NCBI GenBank assembly: GCA_012842745.1
Contig: DUSF01000057.1
Coordinates: 1-64,000 of the forward strand
Direction: 5' to 3'
DNA: 64,000 bases
Origin: Bacillus sp. (in: firmicutes)
GTDB lineage: Bacteria; Bacillota; Bacilli; Bacillales; Bacillaceae_J
The notes under the pieces are model-generated. The model was not told where the DNA came from and did no database searches. It was given only the letters and a program-made list of their open reading frames with translations. The translations under genes and the position numbers were made by a program. Shown piece after piece: positions 29,121-38,406 of the stretch; position 1 is the stretch's first letter, and each line of letters begins with the position of its first letter.

Positions 29121-30053
29121 TCATTGTGGGTCTTTCATGCGTTTTCGCAAATCAAACCCTAAATCAATTATACCTAAGATTCTGATTATATAAAGTAGAA
29201 AAGGCATTAACAAACAGACAATTACAATGACAATCGGAAATGCAGCTGACTTTCCTTTTCTAAAAAAGTAGAAGAAAATGAAAGAAAATCCTTGAACCGC
29301 TATAATAACCTCAAGCACAATAATAAGATTCACAATCATTGTAAAAAATATAGTGCCTTCTTCTACCCCTATCATAAAAATAATCGTAACAATTAAATAG
29401 TACCAAAGGATGCTTTTTGGAAATGACCACTTTCTAAGCGGCGGAAATGGTTTAAAGTCATATTTAAACCATTTCAAAAATTGATTTACAAATAATTGTG
29501 TGACGAACGCTAATACAACGCTAGTAATAGCCAATGCGCTTGGAACGACATAGGAGACCATCTCTAGCGATTGATACATTAATTCAAATTGGTCAGTTGA
29601 CTCCCCAAATGCTGTTACCATTTTTTCAGCGGTTTTGAGCGACTCGTACATCATTTTTTTTAGATTGTCTACAAAATTCACGTTAAAGAAAACATTCGTA
29701 ATAACATATAAAAGTACAAAATTTAATAGAAAGCTTAAACTCCCGCTAATTAAGACGTCATAAGCACTTTTTCTCAATGAGTACATAGCCCCCATTACAA
29801 GGCCAGCCGTTCCAAATATAAAAGTAATTGGGAGCACCGCTATCGAGTCAATCATATATGAAATTGATAAGGCTACCGTTAATAAAAGTAAGCCTTTTTT
29901 TAATGTATGACGTGTTACATAAATGATAAAAGGAAGTGGAAGAAGAAAAATAAATAGAACCCCAACTATTGGTAAAAGCAAAATGGCTAGTAGAAGGACA
30001 AAATATAATGCTGTTACTATAGCTCCTTCAGTTATTGAACGAATTGAATTCAC
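29121..30053 (-). CDS. yybS: YybS-like DUF2232 membrane protein
   Basis: A 310-residue integral membrane protein with about eight hydrophobic segments (for example ALYFVLLLAILLLPIVGVLF, then VVPSALAITSVVLAF) and short loops. Position directly upstream of gdpP and the topology fit YybS (DUF2232). The family resembles ECF-type or S-component-like transporters, but no substrate is known. It likely shares a transcript with gdpP and rplI. Confidence 0.88.
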   Translation of the reverse strand: MNSIRSITEGAIVTALYFVLLLAILLLPIVGVLFIFLLPLPFIIYVTRHTLKKGLLLLTVALSISYMIDSIAVLPITFIFGTAGLVMGAMYSLRKSAYDVLISGSLSFLLNFVLLYVITNVFFNVNFVDNLKKMMYESLKTAEKMVTAFGESTDQFELMYQSLEMVSYVVPSALAITSVVLAFVTQLFVNQFLKWFKYDFKPFPPLRKWSFPKSILWYYLIVTIIFMIGVEEGTIFFTMIVNLIIVLEVIIAVQGFSFIFFYFFRKGKSAAFPIVIVIVCLLMPFLLYIIRILGIIDLGFDLRKRMKDPQ

Positions 30054-30100
30054 CTGTTCACCTCATACAACTCTTTTTATGTCCATTTTATGTATTTATA

Positions 30101-30130
30101 CAAAAAAGACAGCAGTAAATCCTGCTGCCT
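30101..30130 (-). terminator. Terminator of the rpsF-ssb-rpsR operon
   Basis: GGCAGCAG pairs with CTGCTGTC around a six-base loop, followed by TTTTTTG on the minus strand, eight bases after rpsR. It separates the ribosomal operon from yybS. Confidence 0.88.
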
Positions 30131-30138
30131 TTTCATTA

Positions 30139-30378
30139 TTAATCGTTAACATATGGTAACAACGCCATTTGACGTGCGCGCTTAATAGCTGTTGTTAATT
30201 TACGTTGGTATTTTGAAGATGTTCCTGTTACACGACGAGGTAAAATTTTACCGCGCTCAGAAACAAAACGTTTTAATAGTTCAACATCTTTATAGTCGAT
30301 GTGTGTGATTCCGTTCGCTGTAAAATAACACACTTTACGACGCTTTGTGCGACCTTTACGTCCTCCACCTATTGCCAT
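30139..30378 (-). CDS. rpsR: Ribosomal protein S18
   Basis: A 79-residue S18 with [21 protein letters not shown], the conserved [17 protein letters not shown] and the end [13 protein letters not shown]. It binds the 30S platform together with S6. It is third in the operon rpsF-ssb-rpsR. The single Cys17 seen here is the zinc-free form with no C-x2-C pair. Confidence 0.98.
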   Translation of the reverse strand: MAIGGGRKGRTKRRKVCYFTANGITHIDYKDVELLKRFVSERGKILPRRVTGTSSKYQRKLTTAIKRARQMALLPYVND

Positions 30379-30411
30379 TTAAAGTCCCTCCTTATTATTT
30401 ATTTTTACTAT

Positions 30412-30966
30412 TTAAAACGGTAAATCATCGTCTGATATGTCAATTGGTAAACCATCATCTTTAAATGGGTCGTCATCGACAGTCGTAAAATTATCATTTG
30501 GACGTTGATTCTGATTTGGACGATATCCGCTGTTATCAGATGGCCTTTGTCCCCCATATCCTGGTCTAGGTCCAAAATTGCCACCACCAGCTCCACCTTG
30601 TCCACCATATCCGTAAGGATCTGCTTGACCGCCTCCTTGGTTAGCACCTCTAGGCTCCAAAAACTGCACACTTTCCGCTACAACCTCTGTTACATAAACA
30701 CGACGACCGTCTTGTCCCTCATAATTACGAGTTTGTAAACGACCATCCACCCCTGCCAAACTTCCTTTTTTTAAGTAGTTTGCGACATTTTCAGCTTGAC
30801 GTTGCCAAACAACGCAGTTTATAAAATCTGCCTCACGGTCGCCTTGCTGATTTTTAAATGTGCGATTCACAGCGAGTGTAAATTGGGCAACAGCTACTCC
30901 ATTTGGAGTAAAGCGCAATTCTGGGTCTTTCGTTAATCTACCAACGAGTACCACGCGGTTCAGCAT
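30412..30966 (-). CDS. ssb: Single-stranded DNA-binding protein
   Basis: A 184-residue SSB. The OB fold covers residues 1-105 ([27 protein letters not shown]-type strand [30 protein letters not shown]). The linker is Gly-, Gln- and Asn-rich, and the acidic tip DISDDDLPF recruits RecG, PriA and other partners. ATG 30966 is used because AAGGAG is eight bases upstream; an in-frame GTG three codons earlier has no site. It lies between rpsF and rpsR as in other Firmicutes. Confidence 0.97.
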   Translation of the reverse strand: MLNRVVLVGRLTKDPELRFTPNGVAVAQFTLAVNRTFKNQQGDREADFINCVVWQRQAENVANYLKKGSLAGVDGRLQTRNYEGQDGRRVYVTEVVAESVQFLEPRGANQGGGQADPYGYGGQGGAGGGNFGPRPGYGGQRPSDNSGYRPNQNQRPNDNFTTVDDDPFKDDGLPIDISDDDLPF

Positions 30967-31007
30967 CAGAAACACTCCTTAATGAAAATTCAATCTAAAT
31001 TTATTAC

Positions 31008-31295
31008 TTATTCTTCTTCACGTACTGCGATGTGACGGATGATGTCTTCGCTGATTTTCGCTAAGCGGTCAAATTCACTAATCGCTTCTGGTTTCGCCAT
31101 AACGTTTAAAAGCATGTAATAACCATCACGGAAATCATTGATTTCGTAAGCTAAACGACGCTTACCCATGTCATTTGACTTAACGATCTCAGTACCTTCG
31201 TTCGTTAAGATGTCGTTAAAACGATCGATTACAGCTTTCTTTGTTTCTTCTTCAACGTTTGGACGAATGATGTACATAATTTCATATTTACGCAT
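31008..31295 (-). CDS. rpsF: Ribosomal protein S6
   Basis: A 95-residue S6 starting [17 protein letters not shown] with the conserved [17 protein letters not shown] block. It pairs with S18 on the 30S platform. GAGGAGG lies nine bases before ATG 31295; an earlier in-frame GTG overlaps that site and is rejected. First gene of the operon; a promoter and a possible S6:S18 feedback hairpin are upstream. Confidence 0.98.
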   Translation of the reverse strand: MRKYEIMYIIRPNVEEETKKAVIDRFNDILTNEGTEIVKSNDMGKRRLAYEINDFRDGYYMLLNVMAKPEAISEFDRLAKISEDIIRHIAVREEE

Positions 31296-31322
31296 ATCTT
31301 TCACCTCCTCTTGGACTAAACG

Positions 31323-31343
31323 GCCCCTTTGTTAAAAAGGAGC
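31323..31343 (-). promoter_or_regulatory. Candidate S6:S18-binding leader hairpin
   Basis: In the rpsF leader GCTCCTTT pairs with AAAGGGGC around TTAAC and is followed directly by CGTTT, giving a GGGGCCGTTT junction. Known S6:S18 leader motifs combine such a stem with an exposed CCG. The match is by eye only. Confidence 0.4.
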
Positions 31344-31379
31344 AAGGAGCAATATTCACATAATTACTCACGATACATG

Positions 31380-31408
31380 ATTATAGCATGATTTCTATGC
31401 CTATGCAA
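31380..31408 (-). promoter_or_regulatory. Promoter of rpsF-ssb-rpsR
   Basis: TTGCAT (31408-31403), 17 bases, TATAAT (31385-31380) on the minus strand, starting 26 bases after the ychF stop codon. Confidence 0.75.
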
Positions 31409-31433
31409 TAGTAAATTCAAGGCCCTACTCCGC

Positions 31434-32534
31434 TTATACGTTAAATCTAAAATGCATAACATCCCCATCTTGGACGATGTATTCTTTTCCTTCAAGACGT
31501 ACTTTACCCGCTTCACGTGCCGCAACCATTGAACCACATGCAAGCAAATCATCATAAGAAACTGTTTCGGCACGAATGAAGCCGCGTTCAAAGTCAGTAT
31601 GGATGATACCCGCACATTGTGGTGCTTTCATACCTTTTTTAAATGTCCATGCCCTTACCTCTTGCTCACCAGCAGTAAAATAAGTAGCTAAACCAAGCAA
31701 TGAATAAGCAGCTTTAATCAACTGATCTAGGCCCGATTCTTTAATTCCTAGTTCTTCAAGGAACATTTGCTTCTCTTCACCATCAAGCTCAGCAATTTCC
31801 GATTCAATCTTTGCACAAATAACGATAACTTCGGCATTATCTTTTTCTGCAAATTCACGAACCTTTTGAACATACTCATTCCCTGAAGTGTCTGCCACTT
31901 CATCCTCGCCAACATTGGCAACGTAAAGCATTGGCTTTATTGTTAAAAGGTGAAGGTGCTTGACAATCTTCATTTGCTCTTCTGTGAACTCAACTGTACG
32001 AGCCATTCTTCCCTCTTCAAATGCTTCTTTAAGCATAACAAGAATCTCATGTTCTGCTGCTGCATCCTTATCTTTTTGCTTCGCTAACTTGCCGACACGG
32101 TCGATGCGCTTGTCCACTGATTCAAGATCGGCTAATATTAACTCTAAATTAATCGTTTCAATATCGGCGATTGGATCAACTTTGCCCGCAACATGGGTAA
32201 TTTCATCATCAGCAAAGCAGCGCACAACTTGACAAATCGCATCAACTTGGCGAATATGTGATAAAAATTTATTACCTAAGCCTTCCCCTTTACTTGCGCC
32301 TTTCACAATTCCAGCGATATCCGTAAATTCAAATGCCGTTGGCACTGTTTTCTTCGGCTTTACTAATGTTGTTAATTTATTCAAACGCTCATCCGGTACT
32401 TCAACAATCCCAACATTCGGATCGATTGTACAGAAAGGATAATTTGCTGACTCAGCCCCCGCCTGTGTAATCGCATTAAAAAGCGTTGATTTCCCTACAT
32501 TCGGAAGACCAACGATTCCAGCTGTTAAACCCAT
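31434..32534 (-). CDS. ychF: Redox-regulated ATPase/GTPase YchF (Obg family)
   Basis: A 366-residue P-loop NTPase. G1 is GLPNVGKSTLF (9-19), followed by the switch region and DIAGIVKGASKGEGLGN (G3). The specificity loop and the C-terminal TGS domain (FFTAGEQEVRAWT-type YFTAGEQEVRAWTFKKG, then IVQDGDVMHFRFNV) are standard for YchF/OLA1, which prefers ATP. It binds ribosomes and modulates stress responses. The gene stands upstream of rpsF on the same strand, with the rpsF promoter just beyond its stop. Confidence 0.96.
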   Translation of the reverse strand: MGLTAGIVGLPNVGKSTLFNAITQAGAESANYPFCTIDPNVGIVEVPDERLNKLTTLVKPKKTVPTAFEFTDIAGIVKGASKGEGLGNKFLSHIRQVDAICQVVRCFADDEITHVAGKVDPIADIETINLELILADLESVDKRIDRVGKLAKQKDKDAAAEHEILVMLKEAFEEGRMARTVEFTEEQMKIVKHLHLLTIKPMLYVANVGEDEVADTSGNEYVQKVREFAEKDNAEVIVICAKIESEIAELDGEEKQMFLEELGIKESGLDQLIKAAYSLLGLATYFTAGEQEVRAWTFKKGMKAPQCAGIIHTDFERGFIRAETVSYDDLLACGSMVAAREAGKVRLEGKEYIVQDGDVMHFRFNV

Positions 32535-32599
32535 TATTTATTCACTCCTCTAGAAAATCATCGTTCTAACTATTCCTAACAATTATAGAAACAGTTCCC

Positions 32600-32615
32600 G
32601 AAAAGCGCAAGCGCC
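32600..32615. repeat. End fragment of the dispersed repeat (inverted)
   Basis: GAAAAGCGCAAGCGCC matches, in inverted orientation and with one or two differences, the terminal GGGCGCTTACGCTTTTC of the repeat at 45546-45710. Only the end remains, so this may be a relic or chance. Confidence 0.4.
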
Positions 32616-32628
32616 TTATTTTATTAAC

Positions 32629-32663
32629 GCAAAAAGGTTGCCCAAATCCCTCAGACAACCTTA
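32629..32663 (-). terminator. Terminator of yyzM
   Basis: AAGGTTG pairs with CAACCTTTTTG on the minus strand, 14 bases behind the yyzM stop. Confidence 0.75.
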
Positions 32664-32675
32664 ATTTCTCCTAAA

Positions 32676-32873
32676 CTACTCTTCATGTTTAACAAGAATC
32701 TTTTTTAGCTTTCTTGAGAACTCTTTGCGGGGTATTAATACACTATGGTCGCAGCCTTCACATTTAATGCGAATATCCATTCCGAGGCGAATAATTTTCC
32801 AACGATTCGTTCCACATGGATGCTGTTTCTTCATTTCGACAATATCATTTAGCCCAAATTCTTTATCAACCAC
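32676..32873 (-). CDS. yyzM: DUF951 small protein (YyzM-like)
   Basis: A 65-residue protein with the DUF951 signature: LNDIVEMKKQHPCGTNRW, then DIRIKCEGCDHSVLIPR. One Cys in HPCG and two in CEGC may bind zinc. The function is unknown, but the family is nearly always beside ychF in bacilli. The GTG at 32873 is chosen because GGGGGGAG stands just before it. Confidence 0.88.
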   Translation of the reverse strand: MVDKEFGLNDIVEMKKQHPCGTNRWKIIRLGMDIRIKCEGCDHSVLIPRKEFSRKLKKILVKHEE

Positions 32874-32925
32874 TCTTCTCCCCCCCGAACACAATATTAT
32901 TACTATTTATTTTAACAATTTTTTA

Positions 32926-33942
32926 TCACCATTTGTAGCGATTTGCAATAGGATACACCAAAATTGCAGCTAACATATATAAATTCAGCAAACCATATAG
33001 AGGATAAAGAACGGCAATTAATGTTGAAAAGCCAAACGTTGTTAACGGAACCATTACAACTAAAATGATTAGCGCCAAAACCCATAATGGCAAGGATGTT
33101 TTTTGTCTAACCCTTGTTACTAATCCAAACACTCCAGATGCCGCTGTTGTATAAATCGCACCCCATAATATAAAAGACATACAAAGTAACATAAGATACG
33201 GATAATTTTTTAAAATAGCAAATAAGGGAATCTCATAAACAATAACGTCTGAAGCTATTTGCGTCAATACTTCGTTATATATATAGGTGATTCCACCTAA
33301 AATCAAACTGCTTCCTATACTTGCAATCCAAATTTCGCCTTCATGTTTAATTTTCTTTCCAATCGCAGCCAAAACAGCAACTACAGGCAAAATATTCAAG
33401 GCTGTAAATGTAAAAGCTGAAGGCCAATTATCTTGTTCGGACCAACTTATAATGAATGGCTGTCCATATTGAACAATAAATAAAGAAAGGGCAGCTAACA
33501 AACCAACTACTAATAATGGCGTAATTATGGCGTTCATTGACACCATGCCTTGAATATCCCATAGAAATAATAATACTAATAAAACAATTGTTACGGTAAT
33601 TCCAGCCCAATATGGCAAATGAAATACTTCTAATGCTGCTCCACTGCCTGCCAACATGACAACTGTAACTGAAAATAAATATAATATAATCATTAAATCA
33701 TAAAGGCCAGCTAGCTTTTTCCCCAACAAATCCTCTAATACCGGTCGATAATGAATGGTTTTCTTTTCGAAGCTGATTTTCATAATGAAATAACAACTTA
33801 TTGAAAATAATACCGTAAATAATAAAATAGCAAGTCCACTTTCGTCACCAAAAAATTGCCATATTTCTCTTCCTGAAGCATAACCAGCTCCAATCATTGT
33901 ACCCATAATTAGAAACATCCATTTTAGGCCAGCATTCCACAT
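32926..33942 (-). CDS. YkvI-like membrane protein (APC-superfamily-like)
   Basis: A 338-residue protein with about ten membrane helices. The first helix GTMIGAGYASGREIWQFFG carries the Gly-rich unwound segment seen in APC/LeuT-fold transporters, and the sequence as a whole resembles YkvI of B. subtilis. A transporter role is likely; the substrate is unknown. It is divergent from yyaC, with about 100 bases between them for both promoters, and has no visible terminator before yyzM. Confidence 0.7.
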   Translation of the reverse strand: MWNAGLKWMFLIMGTMIGAGYASGREIWQFFGDESGLAILLFTVLFSISCYFIMKISFEKKTIHYRPVLEDLLGKKLAGLYDLMIILYLFSVTVVMLAGSGAALEVFHLPYWAGITVTIVLLVLLFLWDIQGMVSMNAIITPLLVVGLLAALSLFIVQYGQPFIISWSEQDNWPSAFTFTALNILPVVAVLAAIGKKIKHEGEIWIASIGSSLILGGITYIYNEVLTQIASDVIVYEIPLFAILKNYPYLMLLCMSFILWGAIYTTAASGVFGLVTRVRQKTSLPLWVLALIILVVMVPLTTFGFSTLIAVLYPLYGLLNLYMLAAILVYPIANRYKW

Positions 33943-34042
33943 GGTCGTTGTCTCCTTTTCAATAATTTTTATTTCCCAACATATGTATAGGACTTAAATA
34001 AATTCCGTATACTGTTACTACTATTAAAGAGGAGTGGATCCT

Positions 34043-34630
34043 ATGAATCTAAAACCAAAGTTTTTCGAAAAAAAAGAGGCCTCCTCCTATCGCATCTCTT
34101 ATGAGGATGAAAATGCACCTATATATATTGGCGAAAATTTAGTTAAGCTTTTACCGCAACATTTACTCCAACCTATTGTGATTGCTTGTATCGGAACAGA
34201 TCGGTCAACAGGAGATGCACTTGGACCATTAATTGGGACAATTCTTCATGAGAAAAAGCCCTCCTACTTTCATATATACGGTACACTTGAGGAACCTATT
34301 CATGCTGTTAATCTCGAAGAACAATTAGAACAAATAAATAATAAGCACATTCGACCATTTATTATTGGAATTGATGCTTGTCTTGGAAGATTAAAAAGCG
34401 TCGGCGATGTTACTTTAAATTCTGGGGCTTTAAAGCCAGGCGCAGGGGTCAATAAGCAATTGCCGCCAGTAGGTGAAGTTCATTTAACAGGTATTGTGAA
34501 TGTAAGCGGATTTATGGAGTTTTTTGTATTGCAAAATACAAGATTAAATCTTGTTATGAAAATGGCGCAAACGATTGCAAACGGAATAATGGAAGCGGAT
34601 GAATTGATAAAGGTTAAAAGGATAAGGTAA
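34043..34630 (+). CDS. yyaC: Spore protease-like protein YyaC
   Basis: A 195-residue protein of the YyaC family, related to the germination protease Gpr by fold. Recognisable blocks are IACIGTDRSTGDALGPLIG, FIIGIDACLGRLKSVGDV and LKPGAGVNKQLPPVG. It is expressed in sporulating cells of B. subtilis; proteolysis has not been shown. ATG 34043 is preferred because AGAGGAG lies eight bases upstream, over a GTG three codons earlier. It is the only plus-strand gene in the left arm among its neighbours. Confidence 0.92.
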   Translation: MNLKPKFFEKKEASSYRISYEDENAPIYIGENLVKLLPQHLLQPIVIACIGTDRSTGDALGPLIGTILHEKKPSYFHIYGTLEEPIHAVNLEEQLEQINNKHIRPFIIGIDACLGRLKSVGDVTLNSGALKPGAGVNKQLPPVGEVHLTGIVNVSGFMEFFVLQNTRLNLVMKMAQTIANGIMEADELIKVKRIR

Positions 34631-34692
34631 AAAAACAAAAAAATTCCATCAGTCGATTATTGTGACCAATAATAATAATCAGCTGATGGAAT
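34631..34692. terminator. Convergent terminator between yyaC and the DUF554 gene
   Basis: TTCCATCAG pairs with CTGATGGAA and the inner GATTATT/AATAATAATC arms extend the stem. On the minus strand it is followed by TTTTTTTGTTTTT; on the plus side the T-run is weak. It therefore mainly stops the DUF554 transcript. Confidence 0.8.
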
Positions 34693-34702
34693 AAATATAT
34701 AT

Positions 34703-35419
34703 TTACATCATTAATTGTTGATAAAAATATTGACAAGCTACAAGTATAGCCACTACTGCAATGGCAGGAAGCATATTGGCAACGCGGATCCGTGTTATTT
34801 CTAACATATTTAAGCCAATCGCCAAAATCATAATGCCCCCGGCAGAAGTCATTTCGATAATAAACGCGTCCATGATTTGCTCAGGAATCCATTTATCAAT
34901 TTGTGTTGCAAATAAAGCGATCATGCCTTGATAGATCATCACCGGAAAAGCAGAGAATAACACACCTACTCCAAGCGTAGTTGTTAAAACAATACTTGTG
35001 AAACCATCTAATAAAGATTTTGTAAATAAAACTTGATGGTCTCCCCTTAAGCCGCTGTCTAGAGCACCAATAATCGCCATCGCACCAATTGCAAAAATTA
35101 ACGTTGCTGTAACAAACCCTTTGGCAATTCCACCTTCTTCAGCAGCACCCATTCTTCTTTCAATCCAAAGACCGAGCCGATTTAATTTACCATCCAAATC
35201 GATTAACTCCCCGATTATGCTACCGAATAATAAACTTAAAATAACGAAAAGAAATTGCTCGCTTTTAAGCCCCATTTGCACTCCTAATATTACAACAGCA
35301 AGACCTATTGACTGTAATACTAATCTCTTCACTCTATCTGGTATGCGGTGCAATACTTTTCCAAGAAATGTCCCGGCAATGATGGCAACCCCATTTACGA
35401 TTGTTCCTAGTAAAACCAT
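34703..35419 (-). CDS. DUF554 membrane protein (YdfK-like)
   Basis: A 238-residue protein with about seven membrane segments. GTIVNGVAIIAGTFLGKVLH at the start and FVTATLIFAIGAMAIIGALDSGLRGD in the middle are typical of DUF554. The family is thought to be transporter-like; no substrate is known. It lies 13 bases downstream of the cysteine desulfurase-like gene, so the two are probably co-transcribed. Confidence 0.85.
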   Translation of the reverse strand: MVLLGTIVNGVAIIAGTFLGKVLHRIPDRVKRLVLQSIGLAVVILGVQMGLKSEQFLFVILSLLFGSIIGELIDLDGKLNRLGLWIERRMGAAEEGGIAKGFVTATLIFAIGAMAIIGALDSGLRGDHQVLFTKSLLDGFTSIVLTTTLGVGVLFSAFPVMIYQGMIALFATQIDKWIPEQIMDAFIIEMTSAGGIMILAIGLNMLEITRIRVANMLPAIAVVAILVACQYFYQQLMM

Positions 35420-35432
35420 ATTGTCTTCTCCC

Positions 35433-36590
35433 CTAAACTAAATATCCTGCCCTAATTTCTTCAATGGCTTGTACAAATTTCCCCACTTCCTCTAGTGTAT
35501 TATATATACCAAAGCTTGCCCGCACTGTGCCGCCTTCTTGAAGTGTTGCGATTGCCTGATGTGCTAATGGTGAGCAATGGAGGCCTGCTCTAACAGCGAT
35601 TTTGTAATGCTGGTCTAAAATCATGGCTACTTCTTGACTATCTACGCCATTGATATTAAATGAAATAACAGCTAATCGTTTTACATTTTTATGAGGCCCA
35701 TAGACTGTAACGCCAGCAATTTTTCCAAGCCCAGCCATACAAGCTTCTGTAAGCATCTGTTCATGCTTAAAAATTTCATCTAAACCCAATTCCTTAATAA
35801 ATAAAAGGCCTGCTAATAAGCCTGCTATACCAGGTGTATTTAATGTGCCACTTTCGAGTCTTTCCGGAAGTTCTTCCGGTTGCTCAATTCGGGCGGAAAA
35901 ATGCCCTGTTCCACCTGTTAAAAGCGGTGTTAACTCAATATTTTTATTAAGCAACAATGCCCCTGTTCCTTGTGGTCCCATTAACCCTTTATGCCCTGCA
36001 AAAGCCAGTAAATCAATATTCATTTGTTCCATATTGATTGGTAAAATCCCTGCTGTTTGTGAAGCATCTACCATGAATAGGAGCTTATGTTTTTTACTTA
36101 TTTCCCCTAATTCTTCAATCGGAATAATCGCCCCTGTAAGATTAGAACCATGGGTGGCAACAATTAATTTCGTTGCGCTTGTTATCACATTTTCCAATTC
36201 TTCAATATTTATTTCACCGTTAACATTAGGCTGAATATATGTAATCTCAATCCCTTGCTCTCTTTTCAATCGTTCAAGTGGCCTACGCACTGAATTATGT
36301 TCGTATGAAGTAGTTATAACATGGTCTCCTTGTTTTAATGAAAGCCCTTGAATCCCCTGATTTAAAGCCATTGTTGCATTTTGTGTAAAAATAACACGTC
36401 TAGGATCGGACAATCCAAAAAACTGTGCTACCCCCACGCGCGCTTCGAAAATTTTATTTCCCGCTTCATTTGCAAGCGCATGGCCTCCCCTGCCAGGATT
36501 GGCTCCATACTTCGTTAACACCTCGACCACTGCATCAGTAACAACTTTTGGTTTCGGAAATGATGAAGCTGCTTGATCAAAATAAATCAT
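35433..36590 (-). CDS. Cysteine desulfurase-family PLP aminotransferase (class V)
   Basis: A 385-residue PLP enzyme. It has the N-terminal MIYFDQAASSFPKP, HNSVRRPLERL, ATHGSNLTGAI, the PLP lysine in FAGHKGLMGPQGTG and the mobile-loop cysteine in GLHCSPLAHQ. This places it with the cysteine desulfurase-like class V enzymes that release sulfur from cysteine as an enzyme-bound persulfide, although no scaffold gene is alongside. ATG 36590 follows AGGAGGG; a longer frame upstream is not supported. The specific sulfur acceptor is unknown. Confidence 0.85.
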   Translation of the reverse strand: MIYFDQAASSFPKPKVVTDAVVEVLTKYGANPGRGGHALANEAGNKIFEARVGVAQFFGLSDPRRVIFTQNATMALNQGIQGLSLKQGDHVITTSYEHNSVRRPLERLKREQGIEITYIQPNVNGEINIEELENVITSATKLIVATHGSNLTGAIIPIEELGEISKKHKLLFMVDASQTAGILPINMEQMNIDLLAFAGHKGLMGPQGTGALLLNKNIELTPLLTGGTGHFSARIEQPEELPERLESGTLNTPGIAGLLAGLLFIKELGLDEIFKHEQMLTEACMAGLGKIAGVTVYGPHKNVKRLAVISFNINGVDSQEVAMILDQHYKIAVRAGLHCSPLAHQAIATLQEGGTVRASFGIYNTLEEVGKFVQAIEEIRAGYLV

Positions 36591-36660
36591 AAAACGCCCT
36601 CCTAGCACCAAAAAATAAAAACCACCGTAACGATGGCTTATTAAATATTATATTATTACC

Positions 36661-37515
36661 TCATTCTGTTTCAAGCAGTTCCAAAATACGATTCAAATCA
36701 TCAGATGAATAAAATTCAATTTCTATTTTTCCTTTATTTTTATTTTGTTTGATTGCCACAGCTGTTCCAAAACGGTCGCGGAGGCGTGACTCCTGCTGTT
36801 TAATGAAAATATCCTTTGGCTTTTCTTTCTTTTTTGTTTCACGTGAAACATTTTCATTTAATCGTTGCACAAGCTGCTCTAATTGGCGTACATTTAAGTT
36901 TTCTTTTTTTACTTTTTCCACAAGTGGTAGCATATGTTCTTTCTTTTTCAGCCCTAATAATGTACGACCATGTCCCATCGTTAACTCGCCATTTGAAATT
37001 AATGTTTTGATTGGCTCTGGTAATGCCAATAAGCGAATATGGTTAGCAATATGTGGGCGGCTTTTCCCCAAACGGTTGGCAAGCTCTTCTTGGGTTACGT
37101 TTAATTGTTCTAGTAATGTATGATAAGCTACTGCCTCTTCAATTGGATTTAAATCTTCCCTTTGAAGATTTTCAATCAAGGCAAGCTCCATCATTTGCTG
37201 TTCCGTATAATCCTTTACAATTACTGGTATTGTATCTAAACCCGCTTCTTTAGCAGCTCGAAAGCGCCTTTCTCCAACAACGATATCGTATCCTTTAATG
37301 CTTTTCCTTACAATAATTGGCTGTAATATTCCATGTGTTTCAATTGACTCTTTTAATTCTTTAATCGACTCTAAATCAAATGTCTTTCTAGGTTGATACG
37401 GATTAGGGCGACATTCTTTAATTTTGACGTTTTGAATTTTATCTGCCGGTTCCAATACATCTTCCACTGAAAAATAGGCACCTAATCCCAACCCTTTACC
37501 CAATCCTTTAGCCAT
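36661..37515 (-). CDS. spo0J: Chromosome-partitioning protein ParB/Spo0J
   Basis: A 284-residue ParB CTPase. The start MAKGLGKGLGLGAYF is typical; PYQPRKTFD, the CTP-binding GERRFRAAKEAG, the helix-turn-helix ANRLGKSRPHIANHIRLL and a C-terminal dimerisation segment follow in order. It binds parS sites, slides as a clamp and loads SMC near oriC; with Soj it affects replication initiation and sporulation. ATG 37515 overlaps the end of soj by eight bases. A perfect parS site lies within the gene (36835-36850), as in B. subtilis. Confidence 0.97.
   Translation of the reverse strand: MAKGLGKGLGLGAYFSVEDVLEPADKIQNVKIKECRPNPYQPRKTFDLESIKELKESIETHGILQPIIVRKSIKGYDIVVGERRFRAAKEAGLDTIPVIVKDYTEQQMMELALIENLQREDLNPIEEAVAYHTLLEQLNVTQEELANRLGKSRPHIANHIRLLALPEPIKTLISNGELTMGHGRTLLGLKKKEHMLPLVEKVKKENLNVRQLEQLVQRLNENVSRETKKKEKPKDIFIKQQESRLRDRFGTAVAIKQNKNKGKIEIEFYSSDDLNRILELLETE
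36835..36850. other. parS site (in spo0J)
   Basis: TGTTTCACGTGAAACA, perfect 16-bp palindrome, inside spo0J, 9.6 kb left of dnaA. Confidence 0.97.
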
Positions 37516-38269
37516 TAGCAATCACTTCCTTTGCGAAGTCTAGATATACCTCTGCCCCTCTTGACTTAGCGTCATAAATAATAATCGGTTTTCCGTGGCT
37601 TGGTGCCTCACTTAAACGAATATTACGTGGAATAATAGATTGATAAACTTTATCTTGAAAATACTTTTTCACTTCATCTATGACTTGTATACCAAGATTT
37701 GTTCTTGCATCAAGCATTGTTAATAGGACACCGTCTATTTTCAATGTTTGGTTTAAATGCTTTTGAACTAACCGTACTGTATTTAGTAACTGGCTAAGAC
37801 CTTCAAGGGCATAGTACTCACATTGTACCGGAATTATAACGGAGTCTGCAGCGGTTAAAGCATTTAAAGTAAGTAATCCAAGTGAAGGAGGACAATCAAT
37901 AATAATATAATCATACTCACTAGTTAGTGTTTCAAGCGCTCGTTTCAAACGAACCTCTCTGGAAATAGTCGGTACCAACTCTATTTCTGCACCTGCCAAT
38001 TGAATGGTTGATGGCAGTATATATAAATTTTCCACATCCGTAGGTAAGACAACTAATTTTGCTTCTTCATCATCAACTAATACATTATACACACATTGTT
38101 CAACATCGGCCTTTTCAACTCCCACACCGCTTGTAGCATTTCCTTGTGGGTCTATATCAACTAGTAAAACTCTTTTGCCTAAATAAGCAAGACATGCACT
38201 CAAATTTACGGAAGTTGTTGTTTTACCAACCCCTCCTTTTTGGTTTGCAATTGCAATAATTTTCCCCAT
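37508..38269 (-). CDS. soj: Chromosome-partitioning ATPase ParA/Soj
   Basis: A 253-residue ParA ATPase with the deviant Walker A KGGVGKTTTSVNL (11-23), DPQGNATSGVG, and Walker B IIIDCPPSLG. ATP-bound dimers bind DNA and activate DnaA, while Spo0J converts them to monomers that inhibit DnaA. It is followed directly by spo0J, with an eight-base overlap. Length and motifs are standard. Confidence 0.97.
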   Translation of the reverse strand: MGKIIAIANQKGGVGKTTTSVNLSACLAYLGKRVLLVDIDPQGNATSGVGVEKADVEQCVYNVLVDDEEAKLVVLPTDVENLYILPSTIQLAGAEIELVPTISREVRLKRALETLTSEYDYIIIDCPPSLGLLTLNALTAADSVIIPVQCEYYALEGLSQLLNTVRLVQKHLNQTLKIDGVLLTMLDARTNLGIQVIDEVKKYFQDKVYQSIIPRNIRLSEAPSHGKPIIIYDAKSRGAEVYLDFAKEVIANG

Positions 38270-38350
38270 GCTGTCACCTACTTTCCTTTTCTGGGGAACT
38301 CTTTTTTCATACTTTTCTATTTTATCATGAAACCTTCCAAATTTCGTTCA

Positions 38351-38386
38351 AAAAATAAAAACCCATCAACTTTTTTGTGATGGGTT
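38351..38386 (-). terminator. Terminator of noc
   Basis: AACCCATCA pairs with TGATGGGTT, followed by TTTATTTTTTG on the minus strand, 20 bases behind the noc stop and before soj. Confidence 0.85.
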
Positions 38387-38406
38387 GTAAATACGAATGA
38401 ATATTT

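Noticed and set aside
33943-34042. Sigma-G-type promoter before yyaC
   Set aside because: GTATA and a CGTATACT-like -10 are present but the spacing (16) and -10 do not match the forespore consensus well enough to claim.
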